64,000 nt of DNA from Pinus tabuliformis (GCA_031772625.1 CM062818.1:211909742-211973741); one strand, 5' to 3'; counted from the first letter of the stretch, positions 47,184 through 58,752 are shown. Notes: generated by a model from the sequence alone, not told the origin. Made by a program: numbers and translations.

Positions 47184-48979
47184 TGACGCAGGAGCATCAT
47201 GGTTCCAAAAATGTATACATTTAGTAAAATCTAGGTGGTCTTGTGTTTTCAAAAGAGTGGTTTTCCTAAGTATTTAATTAATGTAATTTTAAATATTTTG
47301 AGTGATTTAGGTGAGACATTTAGAATAGGAGTTAATTAAAATATTATGAGGCTATTGGTAAATTTTCTCGAATGTAGGAGAACATGAGTGATGATGAGTA
47401 ATTAGTATGGATGAGATATTGTAAATCTTAGAAAGTACTTCATGATTTATGGAGGATCCTTAGGATTAGTTGAAAGTTGGGATCCTCAAGGGATAAAGAA
47501 GTTATTTTAGGAACTAATTGAGGACTTAGAGGATTCTTAGGATTTAGTTGAGAAGATTGAGGATCTGAACCAGAATTGGAAACATAATCCTTTTGTATAA
47601 ATGTAAGCCTCAAAGGCGTGAACAATTTAGATAGTAGTAGAAAAGAGGAACATAGATAGAGAGAAAAGGTTTGGATTGTGAGCCTATGGGCCAGAGAGTA
47701 GGTGAAAGGGCATTGACATAAACCATGTAAAGGTAGATCAGGCCAAAGCTAGATTGAAAAATAGATTTTTATTTGTATCTATACATTTGTTTAATGAATA
47801 AGGAAATTGAATTCATTGCGACTGTGTGTGTCATTCCTTTTATGTGTTGAGTGATCCGTAATTCTGAATTCATGGTTTTTGTGGGATAATCCATGATGAA
47901 TGAATTGAAATTGAATGTTTAAGTCTTTCTAAGTGACAAAAGACTTATTGGCTGGGTAGAATCCGTGTGATTCCAGTTTTGATTTAATAGGTGTATGTAC
48001 AAGTCAAGTAAAGAACGAATTACAAAATTTGGAAGAAGGGAAATAATACAGGGAGTATTACGTATTCCAGTTTGAAGTGTTGATAAAGAAATAGAGGAAT
48101 AGTTGAATAGAGATTCACATTAGAGGAAGATGAACAAGAAAAGGAGATAAAGGCACCAACGGAGTTGCTAATTCGAAAGTTGCCATTTCAAAGGCTTGTG
48201 AAGGAAGTTGCCTAAGACTTCAAGACGGATCTGCGATTCCAAAGTCATGCTGTCTTGGAACTTCAGGAGGTTGTAGAGGCCTATCTTGTCGGTCGGTTTG
48301 AAGATACGAATTTGTGCACCATACATCTGAAGAGGGTGACAATTATGCCAAAATACATTCAGCTTGCAAGGCGTATCCATGGGGAAAGGACCTAGGCCTG
48401 TTTTCATGAGAATAAATGATCATGAAAGGTAATTGACCAGTCATAATCTTCTTCCACGCATTCTGCATTAGAGTAGCTGAGATGATGTGGTATTTGCATA
48501 TGCCTCTGTCTGAGTTATGGTTATAGGGAGAGTGACTTCTCCTCAGCAGTCCCAAGAAGTTTGTGTAACAGTCCACGAATGACTAAGAAAGAATTTTTTT
48601 TGCCAAAGTTCCATTTCAGTCATTGAAGGAGGAATGTGTGAAGGAGATTATAGATCAGGCAACAGAAGTGTGGGGAAGACTGTGTGAAACAAAGTACAGG
48701 TTTCCTGTTCAACAGTTTTGTTCTTGATCCCTAAGTTTTGTTCCTGTTCCAGGAAATCATATCCTATTCTCCATCCTAGCGTTCTCATGCATTCAACAAA
48801 CTTGAAGAGAAATGAGAATATGGGATTTTAGGAACAGAGCCTTGGTATGCTTTGGTGTTTTCTTGATCACACCCATGTATTGTAGAGAGCGCACACACTC
48901 TGAATCTGATCCTTCCTTGTTAAATTTGAAAACGTGGTAGGTTTCTATTCAATTGTTATTCAATTGACCTCCTATGTCA
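47184..48979 (+). repeat. Element D 3' LTR
   Basis: 1796 bases from TGACGCAGGAGC to CCTCCTATGTCA. It is uninterrupted and so shows the empty site of F at 48671. TATAAAT at 47596-47602. CATCC follows at 48980-48984. Confidence 0.92.
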
Positions 48980-48984
48980 CATCC

Positions 48985-50686
48985 ATAAGGAAGACAGCAC
49001 CAAGACCTCGAGGGTCAGGGAGGAATTCAAGGGATTGTAGAGGTCGACATTAATCCATTTGAGAAGTTTACAAGTTTTCGGCACTCAGTTCACTACCATA
49101 CAATGTACTAAACTACTGGTCAGTAGAATGCATGGGGGATCCTTGTGGCTTCACAAAGAGTACCCCATTCACGTAGACGATGTTCGTCGTCTAACAGGGT
49201 TGTCAGCCGGAGGGAACGTAGTAACCACAACATTCCAGGAACGTGCTAAAATAGCCAAGAAGCAGGGTGAAGAGAGCTACTATGCGAAATATGGAACAGA
49301 AAGAGGGGGAATAGGGGAAAAGATTGACATGATAAACAATTTCGACATCAAATTTTCCTACTACATCATAGCAAGCAAAACCATGAGATACTTCTCGTGA
49401 AATGAATGCACATTTGACACAATTTCGGTTGCGGAGCATTGCTGCAATGGGGAGGTACTCAACTAGTTGGATTTGGTTCTCAATGAACTTTTTGAAGCAT
49501 GCTGAGATGTTTTTAGGCGGAGTACCAATTTTTTGTTTGGGTACTTTCTAATGTCTCTGGCCATGCGGAAATGAAGGCCGCCAAGAGAGAGGGAAATGAT
49601 GCCTATCGTCGAAGGACAACTATTAGCACTCCGTTATGAACCATGGAGGGCGTCGGGGGATATGAGCACGAAGGAGGTAAATGAAACGACTTTTAAAAAT
49701 TGGTACAAAATGATACTAATTGTAGTAAGGTCAACGCAGATGATACCCAAAAATCTGCTGGATGAGTTTTCTGGGGAAGTCTGGTTTGGAGCCTCACATG
49801 GGCTTACCTACCTTAGACCATGGCGTGTCTATCTGGAAACAATCAAGATGAGGCCACAAAAATTCATTCTTACTGAAGCGACACTACATAATGAGCTGGG
49901 ATCATGGTTGGGGGTGGCTTGCGGATTACTAATGGGAATTACAAATATATGTTTGGGGCCTTACAGCCACAGGGGAAAGAGGGAGATGTAGCACAAAGCA
50001 ACAAAAAGAGACTAGCTGAACATGATCTCCACCCAATGGCGCTGCAAATGGAGGAGAAAATGTTCACGCTGAGGCAAACAATTGCAAGTTTCGAAGGCCA
50101 ATCAGGTGAGAGTAACCAACCCTTGCAATTTCAAGGTTCCACTATGTTTTCACCCATCATTACAAGTCCGTTGGCTATGAAACTTCCCATTGGAGTCGCT
50201 CACACTACATCCTAGCCATCAGCCCCCAAGATGAAGAAGAAAAGAGTCGTTCACAATCCGGCGGTTAAAAAGATGAGAAATTCTCTGCCAACTTCAATTT
50301 TCAACCTTAATGATGAGGTCGAACACTCACTTTCTAAATCCCCAATAGTTGAATAAATTCCCCCTACCACCTTCGCTGCCTTACATCAGTCGCGGGAATC
50401 TTCCCCACACACAGCCTCCACTTTCATGATCCTGTCAGAAACCCTCTTATTTGGTAGATGACGAACAAATCTAGAAATGGAAGTTGAGTCAGAAGTGTGG
50501 GATAAGGGGACCACCTCTGCCAGACACCCATCAAACTTCACTAGCATCACCACTTTTTAGGTCGGACACACCACAAGGGAAAATCCCAAGCACAAATATT
50601 CCGCAGGGGGAAAGGGATGAACCATACTAGCCACTTTTTCCTATAAGTTTCCTAGTGGTCCCGAACCCAAGCATTGTTCCCCCTAC
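48985..50686 (+). pseudogene. Element B post-integrase ORF, middle part (fossil)
   Basis: The first open stretch (49059-49400) has GGSLWLHKEYPIHVDDVRRL followed by TGLSAGGNVV, a segment shaped like the small recognition motif of plant-mobile-domain-like and Tat/Athila accessory ORFs (hydrophobic-D-D-V-x-x-L-T-G-L). Further open parts at 49596-49991 (NETTFKNWYKMILIVVRSTQ) and 49904-50215 follow. The function of these ORFs in live elements is not established. It is broken, with several interruptions, and element E splits it at 50686. Confidence 0.65.
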
Positions 50687-52048
50687 TGATCTAGGTGGAT
50701 CTCCAAATACCAGTGACATGGTAAAAGGCTTAAAATTAAAAGTGGCATAAAATTGATAAACCCAACACCAGATCAAAGTGATCGTCGCCCTGATTCCAAT
50801 CTTGTGAACAACACTAAAATCTGAGCTCATATGGAGGAGGCAAAGCGAGTCAAATTTTTGGTCATAGTTTCCATGTGGGCTAGGTTTAATGGTCTTACAA
50901 ATTGACCAAGTCCTAGACATTGAATCTGGCTCCCGAGAGCAGGCGAAATTGTGGGGTCATTAATTTGAATAATATCCCTATGGTTCGAGAAAGTTTCTAG
51001 AATGCCTAATGTTGAAAAAAAATATTTAAAAAATATATCAAAGGGGTGGCGGGTCACCAACTCCACCACCCCCAAAACTCACTTTCCAACTGTGTTGTAA
51101 TGGAAATGTAAAAAATTAGAGGGGGGCGGGATGTCATCCCCGTTACCCCTGTAGCCATATAAAACAAGGTGTATGTATATATAGGGGTCAGGGTCTGATT
51201 GCCCGGGAACCTGCCCAGTGGCTCACAACACTCTCTAAAGATAGCAACTGAGACTGGTGGGGATCGAACCCATCCGACTCACTTGGCTGGCCCCCACCAA
51301 GTGGTCTCACCAAAACATCAAATGGCTCCAATGGAAACTATGCCAAAACTATGGAAAAACAATCAAACAAAATGTGACAAGTTACAAATGCGCTCATTTT
51401 TGGATAGAGGTGGGATTTGATCCCTCGACCGTTGTGCCTCCAATACTCTGCCTAACCACCATGCCTGGGTGGCAACTTTGTAAAGTATGCCACCCCACCA
51501 TCATATAAGCCTTAAGAATAGTGTGGAAGGAAAGGAGGAGTCGACGTGGAGCTCGAGGCATAATTATTTTAAAAGTTAGGGGGTGGAACCATGAAGCTAC
51601 AGAGGGGCGGAACCATGCCTAGGGAATATTGAGGGCATCAAAAAGATTCCCTAAGGCCCAAAACTTGCCAGAGTCAGCTTTTGGAAAATTTTATATCAAT
51701 TTTACACCTCTCGGCGATAGGAATTCGATGGTGTTGTCAGTTTCTACAAAAAAGCTCTCCATTTTTCGGCCACCTTCCAGCTTGGAGGTATAAAAATCCT
51801 TATGTAATGCTGATTGTGATTCTTCTCTTTTATGCCACTTAATGAATGAAGGCCTCCCCCATTGATAGAGCAGGGCTCGGAGACATATTCCAAATTGGAC
51901 AAACTCCGTTATCAAGTCTCTTGTCTTCTTTTCATGTCTATTGTGCTTGATCTATTCTTTCATGTGCACATTAATTTTTCTATGGTTAAGCTAAAAAATT
52001 TGTTCATGTAATTCTTTAATACATCTATAAGCAAGAGATCTTGGATCA
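50687..52048 (+). repeat. Element E 5' LTR
   Basis: From TGATCTAGGTGG to GATCTTGGATCA. TATAAAA at 51158-51164 is the probable core promoter. Two tRNA-like B-box motifs lie on the - strand (51259-51271 and within 51409-51483). After the LTR the bases AGTGGTAGATTAGG do not match a primer tRNA I know. Confidence 0.88.
51409..51483 (-). other. tRNA-like sequence within element E LTR
   Basis: On the - strand this 75-base stretch has an A-box-like GCATGGTGGTTAGGCAG and a B-box/T-arm-like GGGATCAAATCCC at tRNA-like spacing. The ends do not form an acceptor stem, so it is not a working tRNA. The same stretch is kept in the 3' LTR at about 55492-55566. Confidence 0.4.
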
Positions 52049-52176
52049 AGTGGTAGATTAGGTCTTTTAGATGTGAATTTTATGTTTGTATGCTAACAAG
52101 AAAAAGGCTTCGAAGAGGTGAAGGGAAACTAAAGCCTTTTGATCCCGAAGCTGAGCGTGCACATTGAAGCGGAAAC

Positions 52177-53090
52177 ATGGTAGATGATGAGGCTCGTTAT
52201 GAAGAGGAGCACAATTACCGCAAAACCTTCTATACAATAGCAGAAAAGGTCAATCAGTTGTTTTCAAGGCTGGAGAAAGTAGAAGAGATAAATCTAGAAG
52301 AACAAGGCTCATTGCATGGAAATGGTGGAGAAGAACCCCTTCCTTCTTCTTCCACGAGTGAAAGTTCTTCTTCTTCTTCTCACCATCATCATAGGAATTC
52401 AAGAAATGCATCTAAGAAATCTTTCCTTAAACTAGATGTCAAATTTGATCTTCCCATGTATAATGTTAAAAGTAATGCCGAGAAGTTTAACAATTGGATT
52501 AGGCAGATTGAAGTCTACTGTAGAATTCAACGGATCGAAGAGGACGAGGCAAAGATCTAGTTGGCATCCCTTCAACTGAGTGGCACCGCTCTCGTTTGGT
52601 GGGAGAGCAAATTGCAGGGCAACATGAATCTAGGTAACCTTCTCTCCTCATGGTCAAATTTTGTGCCTGCATTGATTTTTTTTTTTTTTTTTTATACCCC
52701 TTGGGCTATAGACAGAAGGCATTAATGGAATGACAACACCTAAGGAAAAGCAAAGGTCAAAATGTGCAAAAATTTAGTGAAGAATTTAGAAGAAAAACAT
52801 TGAATTTAAGCATTTCCTTAGATTCACCAGAGATTGTAACTAAGTATATAGGTTATTTATATAGTTACAAAAGGAATTCATTATTATTATTTTAACCTGC
52901 TACTATCGATGAGGCCAGTGTGAAAGCCATGAATCTTGAAAGAATTGGGATGCACGTGCAAAATGACCACCAAAAAAAAGCTGCAACAACCAAGGGGAGA
53001 GAGAAAAACCCTCTTGTACACATTGTGAGAAAGAGGGACATGATGAGGAGAATTGTTGGAAACTTCACCCTGAATTGAGACCTAAGAGAA
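52177..53090 (+). pseudogene. Element E gag, capsid and first zinc knuckle (fossil)
   Basis: The ATG at 52177 opens a 127-codon stretch with a coiled-coil start (KVNQLFSRLEKVEEINLEEQ), a Ser-rich linker and then the capsid start (KLDVKFDLPMYNVKSNAEKF, NNWIRQIEVYC). Capsid sequence continues with SGTALVWWESKLQGN (near 52580-52620) and FYPLGYRQK-like residues after an 18-base T run at 52676-52693. A zinc-knuckle region (HCEKEGHDEENCWKLHPE) lies near 53020-53075. The family is the retrotransposon gag of gypsy-type elements. It is broken in a few places. Confidence 0.82.
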
Positions 53091-53149
53091 ATGATAGAAA
53101 GGAGAAGCAGAAAACCACCACCACCATGCAAAAAGATCAAACATCTGAG

Positions 53150-53945
53150 TCAGAAGAAGATGAGAAGGTCACAATCACGGGTTTTGCATGAGGTAGACCC
53201 ATTGACTTGGGATTAGATTCCGGTAACGAAAGAAGGATTGCAGATCTTAGAATAGAAATAGACGGACCCATCGATCTGGGTTATGATTCAGGTGATGAAG
53301 CAAAAATTTCAATAGATATTGTACCAAAGATGGAAAGGGCACCCAATGTGGTAGGGATCCAGGAACTTGAGGAGACCAACCAAAACCTTCAAGTAGAAAA
53401 TGCTAAGTTAAGGAGGCTCCTATAGGAAGTGGAGGAGGACAAACAAAGGTTGCTACACTAGTTACAAGCTAAGAAGGAGGCCTTGGGAAGATTGCAGCCT
53501 AACTCCCTTGAGGTAAAAAATAGTTCTTCGATTCCATGTACTTTTCCTGATGATGATTTTGTTTCTTTTGAAAATTATTCTACAGGTATCGGGTCCAATC
53601 TGTTGAAGAAGATGGGATATTAGGGAAAGGGCCTCGGAATTAATGGTCAAGGCATCATGAACCCCATCAAAGTAGAGGAAATGCCTCATCATACATGCCT
53701 TGGTTATGTCAGGAAGGAAATTGGGGAAAGCTCCAAAGAAGATAACAACTAGTTAATGATGGATGATGAGAATTCCTCCTCCTATTCCAGTGGTAGTAAG
53801 AGCTCCATGAACGCTTATCAGAGGAACAATAAGGGGAAGTAATTCAAGAAGACTCAGAAGGTTTGGAGAAAGAAAAATCATTGTAGTCACTGCTATGAGG
53901 AGGGACATCAGGAAATCACATGCCAAATGCTCCATAGCCAGAAAT
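53150..53945 (+). pseudogene. Element E gag C-terminal part: coiled coil, G-patch, second zinc knuckle (fossil)
   Basis: After an acidic part with two similar blocks (PIDLGLDSGNE and PIDLGYDSGDE near 53200-53300) comes a leucine-rich coiled coil (LEETNQNLQVENAKLRRLL). A G-patch-like segment follows near 53590-53660 (GIGSNLLKKMGY, GKGLGINGQGI), with the spaced glycines and aromatic residue of that RNA-binding motif. A second zinc knuckle, HCSHCYEEGHQEITC, lies near 53878-53925. G-patches are known from betaretroviral proteases and some plant gag proteins. I infer a role in RNA packaging. Confidence 0.7.
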
Positions 53946-54367
53946 CAACAATAGAGAAGCCAACCATTGACAAGACTCAAACAAAATCATGGTGGTCCAC
54001 TTTATTAAGGAAAGGATGTTTTTTTTTAATAGTAGATTGTATGGCCTTGGTTTGTAAATCATGCGTTGCAAGTAAATGTAAAAATGATGATGTGTGCCAT
54101 CACTTCAAAATGAAACAATGATGTTTCTGGGCCTTCTTATGAGTATTTAAGGTAGTGGTTGCTATTATGTAATGCTTGACCAAAAAGTGTGTGCTATAAA
54201 CTCTTGGAAAGTGAGAAATTGTTGAGTCATGAGTGGTTGTATATGAGTGCAGAAGATGGATTAGTTTTTTGTGTAGATGATTGAAAGTGTGGTTTGGTAA
54301 GGACACGAATCGTATGTTGAATGGTGTTAATGATTTTTGTGGTCCAAAAGCTCTCAGTGGGAAGGAT
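53946..54367 (+). other. Element E spacer before 3' LTR
   Basis: No RT or integrase remains. The end has a purine-rich AGTGGGAAGGA (54356-54366) directly before the LTR, the probable polypurine tract. Confidence 0.6.
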
Positions 54368-56100
54368 TCATCCAACTGGATCTCTAAATACTAGTGGCAT
54401 GGTAAAAGACTCAAAATTCAAAGTGGCATAAAGTTGATAAACTCAACACTAGGTTGAAGTGCTCGTCGCCCTGATTCCAATGGTGTGAACCACACTCAAA
54501 TATGAGCTCGTATGGAGGAGATAAAGCTAATCAAATTTTTGGTCAAATTTTCCATGTGGGCAAGGTTTAATGGTCCTACAAATTGACCGAGTCTTGGACA
54601 TGGAATTTGGCTCCCGAGAGTGGATGAAATTGTGGGGTCATTAATTTGACTAATATCCCTATGGTTCGAGAAAGTTTCTAGAATGCCTAATGTTGGAGAA
54701 AAATATTAAAAAAAAATATTAAAGGGGTCATGGGTCACCAACCCCACCACCCCCAAAACTCACTTTCCAAATATGTTGTAATGGAAATGTCAAAAATTAG
54801 TGGCGGGCGGGCTGTCACCCCCACCACCCCCATAGCCATATAAAACAAGGTGTACGTATATATAGGGGTCGGGGTCTGATTGATTGGGAACCACATCCCA
54901 TGGCTCACGACACTCTCTAAAGATAACAACCGAGAATGGCGGGGCTCGAACCTGCCTGACCCATGTGGTCGGACCCCACTGGGCGGTCTCACCAAACATC
55001 AAACGACTTCAACAGAAACCGCGCCACGACTATGGAAATTGTGGGGTCATTAATTTGACTAATATCCCTATCATTCGAGAACGTTTCTAGAATGCCTAAT
55101 GTTGGACAAAAATATAAAAAAAAATATTAAAGGGGTGGCGGGCCACCAACCCCACCACCCCCAAAACTCACTTTCCAACTATGTTGTAACAAAAATGTCA
55201 AAAATTAGTGGGGGGTGGGTTTTCACCCCCGTAGCCATATGAAACAAGGTGTATGTATATATAGGGGTCGGGGTCCGGTTGATCGGGAACCCCGCCCCCT
55301 GGCTCATGGCACTCTCTAAAGATAACAGCCGAGACTGGCAGGGCTCGAACTCATTCGGCCCACCGGCCGGCCCCCACCGGGCGGGCTCACCAAAACATTA
55401 AATGACTCCAACGTAAACCATGCAACAACTATGTAAAAACAATCAAACAAAATGCAGCAAGTTACAAATGTGCTCATTTTTGGTGAGGTACGGGATTTGA
55501 TCCCTTGACCACTGCGCCTCCAATACTCTGCCTAACCACCATGCCTGGGTGGCGACTTTGTAAATTCCACCACCCCACCATCATATAAGCCTTTTGAACA
55601 TTGCAGACGGAAAGGAGGAGTTGGTGCAGAGCTCTAGGCATAATTATTTTAAAAGTCAGGGGGTGGAACCATGCCTAGGGAATATTGAGGGCATAAAAAA
55701 GATTCCCTGACGCCCGGAACTTTCCAGAGTCATTTTTTGCCAAATTTTATATCGATTTTACACCTCTCGGTGACAGGAATTTGATGGTGTTGTCAGTTTC
55801 TGCAACAAAGCTCTCCATTTTTCGGCCACCTTCTAGCTTGGAGGTATAAAAATTCTTATGTAATGTTGAACATACTTCTTCTCTTTTATGCCACTTAATG
55901 AATGAAGGCCCCATTGATCAAGCAGGGCCCTGAGACGTAGTCCAAATTGGACGAACTCCGTTATCAATTATCTTGTATTCTTTCCATGTCTATTGTGCTT
56001 CCTCCCTTCTTTCATGTGCACATTAAGTTTTCTATTATTAAGCTAAAAAATTTGTTCATGTAATTCTTTAATACATCTATAAGAAAAAGATCTTGGATCA
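54368..56100 (+). repeat. Element E 3' LTR with internal duplication
   Basis: From TCATCCAACTGG to GATCTTGGATCA. A unit of about 410 bases is present twice in tandem (about 54626-55035 and 55036-55441) but once in the 5' LTR (about 50946-51355). The unit contains the TATA motif and one B-box-like motif. The two units differ at many positions. Confidence 0.88.
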
Positions 56101-56105
56101 CCTAC

Positions 56106-57319
56106 TCCCCAGTTCAATCCACAGTCATATCCCATTCATTCACCCACCTCCCACTCCGAAAAATTGATAGCTAGTGGCCTACCCATACAACAACATTTTA
56201 TAGAACCCAAAAAGATGCAAACCGACACACTACAACACTGGTTGTGGTGCAACTATTTGCATTCATACAACAGGCAACACACATGGTCAAAAAGATCCAT
56301 GATGATCTAGCTAAAGAAAACAAGTATTAGAGACAACAACTCCAGGAGGTGATGGAAGAGCGAGATCACCTGAGACGGGAAAACACAGATTTACAAGCCC
56401 AGATTGACCAGGTCACATAGAGATTCCGATTGATATGGCCAATGATCATTGATGCAAAGGTAGAAGCACCAAAACATATCACAACCTACACATTGGTAAG
56501 CTGTTGTGACCATATCCAAGTAGCATGCTCGAATCTAGTAGCCACCAATGCTGATATGAAAAAGAAATTGGAAAATATCAACAGTTGAAGGAAAAATCGG
56601 TGAGGTAGAAGCAAAGAGACAAGCACTCACCGATGCTCTTGCGGGCAGCTAAGCCCTAATGAATAGAGTCCATGACTGGTTAGGAAGGTTGGAATTGAAA
56701 TATAATCTGGTATACCCCATGAGAGAGCAGATACAAGCGTTGTTCGCCAACACCAGGGATTGCATGGATTCCATCCACCTACAACATATCAATGAATAGA
56801 TCAATGCAATCTAGGCATAGGTCGATTAGATCAAGGAACAATCAGTAAAAACTAAGGTGATTAGAGACGTGTGCCCACTAATCCGCCAACAGTTTCTGAC
56901 TCTAAAGGAGGTTTACGACACAAGCAGAGAAAAAAGGGACAATCTACAAAGTCAATGACCAACTAAGTTAACGTCTAATATGGCCGCCGAATTCACTCAA
57001 TGAGCTGACACAGTCCTCACCAGAGGGGAAGCTGCCCTTCAGAAGTACAGATAGTTTAGGCAACAAACCACAGTATCTGTTCCAAAGTTAGAGCCTTCGT
57101 TTGAGGCGGGGGAGCCTCAGAAAGATGAAAGTGCAATGGGAGCATACGCCACCCTACAAGTGTTGGCCAAAACAAAGGAAGCACCAGCCCATCAGATAGA
57201 AGAACCAACACAACCGACAGTGTAGCCACCAACCGAAGCACCCACGGAGATACCAGTAGGGCTAGTTGATATCGAAATGAATTGACTCGGGGACGAGTCA
57301 AAGAATTGTGGCCGAGGCC
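56106..57319 (+). pseudogene. Element B post-integrase ORF, 3' part (fossil)
   Basis: This is B sequence after E. The + strand encodes broken charged sequence with strong coiled-coil character: IHDDLAKENKY, QLQEVMEERDHLRRENTDLQ and AQIDQVT near 56290-56420, later EAALQKYR-type heptads and a Pro/Glu/Thr-rich end near 57060-57270 (PTEAPTEIPVG). This coiled-coil end is like the C-terminal parts of the LTR ORFs in C and F. The last bases before the 3' LTR are GTGGCCGAGGCC. It is broken in many places. Confidence 0.6.
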
Positions 57320-58156
57320 TGCTGGGGCTTTCTTTTTTATTTTGAAAAGATTTTGATTATTTTTGCTTGCCAAAGGATGAGGAGGAAATGGGTGAAAGAA
57401 ACAACGGTTAGGTTGCAGGGAGTACAAATAGATAGCAAAGAAGGAACGGGCAGTTATGGAGGGGTTGTGGTAAAGTGTCAGTAGAAGATATAGGCAGCCG
57501 AGTGGAGAGGAAGGAGGAGTGGCAACCGAGGGAAAGAATACTTGAGCGGGAACTGGAAGCCTAGGCGGTAGGGGAAATACAAAAGGAGAAGGCTAGTAAG
57601 GAAGAGGGGTTGGTTGTTGTTTTTGTTGGCGTTGCGGATGGGATGGTTGGTTATAACAGGACAGAACCAGAATGCAAGAACATGGCCGAGCAAGACCCCT
57701 GAGTTAAAGAACGAGCATGTGAGTCTGTAAATGGGCATTCCTTGTAATAATATGTGGTGAATGCCGATATGTCATGTAATAGTCTATTGTTGAATTAATA
57801 TGAAGTAAAGTCTAGACTGGCTTCTTAACATGATGCATATGGTTGTTTATGATGTGGTGACCCATTTAAAATTTGAAATATCCTGTAAGATTCATGCATG
57901 TAGTAGTTTCTTAGTATTGGACAATATGCTATTATCTCGATTATGTATGTGATGTTATTTATATATTATCAGTTGATGCATTCTTGATTCCATGACGAAC
58001 CCTTCTTAGTTCTGGCCATGACACGCCTCGGGTGAGACTCGTTACCCCTTGGGTAAGGTGAAAATTCTAGTGTTGCCCTAGACTACAACGATCCATTGTT
58101 GGCTCCCCGCACTTGAACCCAGGGTCTTCACCTCTGATGACTCTTTTATTCCAATA
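57320..58156 (+). repeat. Element B 3' LTR
   Basis: 837 bases from TGCTGGGGC to CCAATA. It aligns with 4937-5691 (about 15 percent different by eye) and with 58753-59578. It is followed directly by a primer binding site and gag start of the same family, so it is also the 5' LTR of a second, mostly lost, copy. Confidence 0.9.
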
Positions 58157-58473
58157 AATGGTTCTGTTGCCGGGACCAGAAGCTACAAGAACTAGTTCAG
58201 AACATGGTGTTGAGGATATTCAAGAAAGAGATTAGAGATTAGTGGGATAACAAAATAAATCAGTTTATAGTAGAGCAAGCATCCAAAGGAATAAATCAAT
58301 TGGTAAGGTGAGTGAAGGCATTTTATATGCCGAGGTTCCAATGACCAATATGAGATATTTTGGTGCAAGTTCCCAGAAGACTTGTATAATTGGTTAAAAA
58401 GGCTGAAAGTGCAGAATCAGTCAAGGGGGCCGACGTCAGCCCACCGCAACTGGACTTCCTCAGATCTCATATA
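58157..58473 (+). pseudogene. Start of a second element-B-family copy (fossil)
   Basis: Primer binding site TGGTTCTGTTGCCGGGACC at 58159-58177, then the gag start at 58204, aligned with 5692-6010 throughout. Similarity stops at about 58473. It shows the family's LTR-internal junction a second time. Confidence 0.88.
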
Positions 58474-58752
58474 CAACACTTTTTCATAATTATATGTATT
58501 AGAGAAAATTAATGAGTTCAATTGTTTAAAACAGGTAAAACCAACATGTATTAAAAGTGTTCAAGATTACTCTTACAAATAGTTACAACACATGTATGAA
58601 AATGTGTCGTCATGTGATTAAGCTTCTAAATTAAGTGAAAGTTCCAAAACACATTGGTAAACCATACATCACTAAACCCATGAAAGGGGTGTTGGAGCCA
58701 TTGTTCGCTCCTCACAGAAAAGGCTATAGACTCTCAAGGCTACGTGGGAGGA
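58474..58752. other. Unassigned sequence between B copy and solo LTR
   Basis: A/T-rich, no ORF. Its last part continues, without the solo LTR, into 59584 onwards. Similarity to the other B parts is not visible. Confidence 0.5.

Larger units (their letters stand above)
31605..48979 (+). mobile_element. Element D: LTR element without pol, holding element F
   Basis: D has LTRs of about 1.79 kb, a perfect tRNA-iMet-type primer binding site and a 2.67-kb internal region without recognisable gag or pol, so it is a non-autonomous LARD-like element of about 6.25 kb. Its 5' LTR is split by F (33089-44203). The target-site duplication CATCC is present on both sides (31600-31604 and 48980-48984). The LTR ends are extended inverted repeats (TGATGTAGAAGC / CTCCTGCATCA). 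LTRs differ by about 4-5 percent by eye. Superfamily cannot be named without coding domains; the iMet primer is common in copia and also found in gypsy elements. Confidence 0.9.
50687..56100 (+). mobile_element. Element E: gag-only LTR retrotransposon (TR-GAG type) with a G-patch
   Basis: E is 5414 bases long, with a 1362-base 5' LTR, a 2.3-kb internal region and a 1733-base 3' LTR. The target-site duplication CCTAC is perfect (50682-50686 and 56101-56105). LTR ends are TGATC...GATCA. The internal region encodes gag with a capsid domain, two zinc knuckles and a G-patch-like segment but no RT or integrase, so E is non-autonomous. The reading frame is broken several times. LTRs differ by about 12 percent by eye, second oldest after B. 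Confidence 0.9.
4937..58156 (+). mobile_element. Element B: old Ty3/gypsy element, host of the nested insertions
   Basis: B runs from the rest of its 5' LTR (4937-5691; the first part lies left of the window because A is inserted there) to its 3' LTR (57320-58156). Without the insertions C, D (with F) and E its internal part is about 10.8 kb: gag, protease, an extra gag-like block, RT, RNase H, integrase, then a long post-integrase ORF. The primer binding site resembles tRNA-Asp. The gypsy domain order, long extra ORF and Asp-type primer suggest a Tat/Athila-like lineage; no chromodomain is visible after integrase. B is the oldest layer. By eye its two LTRs differ at about 15 percent of positions, and its coding region has many breaks (more than twenty), besides the three large insertions in its body. 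Confidence 0.88.

Noticed and set aside
51409-51483. Functional tRNA gene on the - strand
   Set aside because: Box motifs are present but the ends do not pair into an acceptor stem, so it is listed only as tRNA-like sequence.
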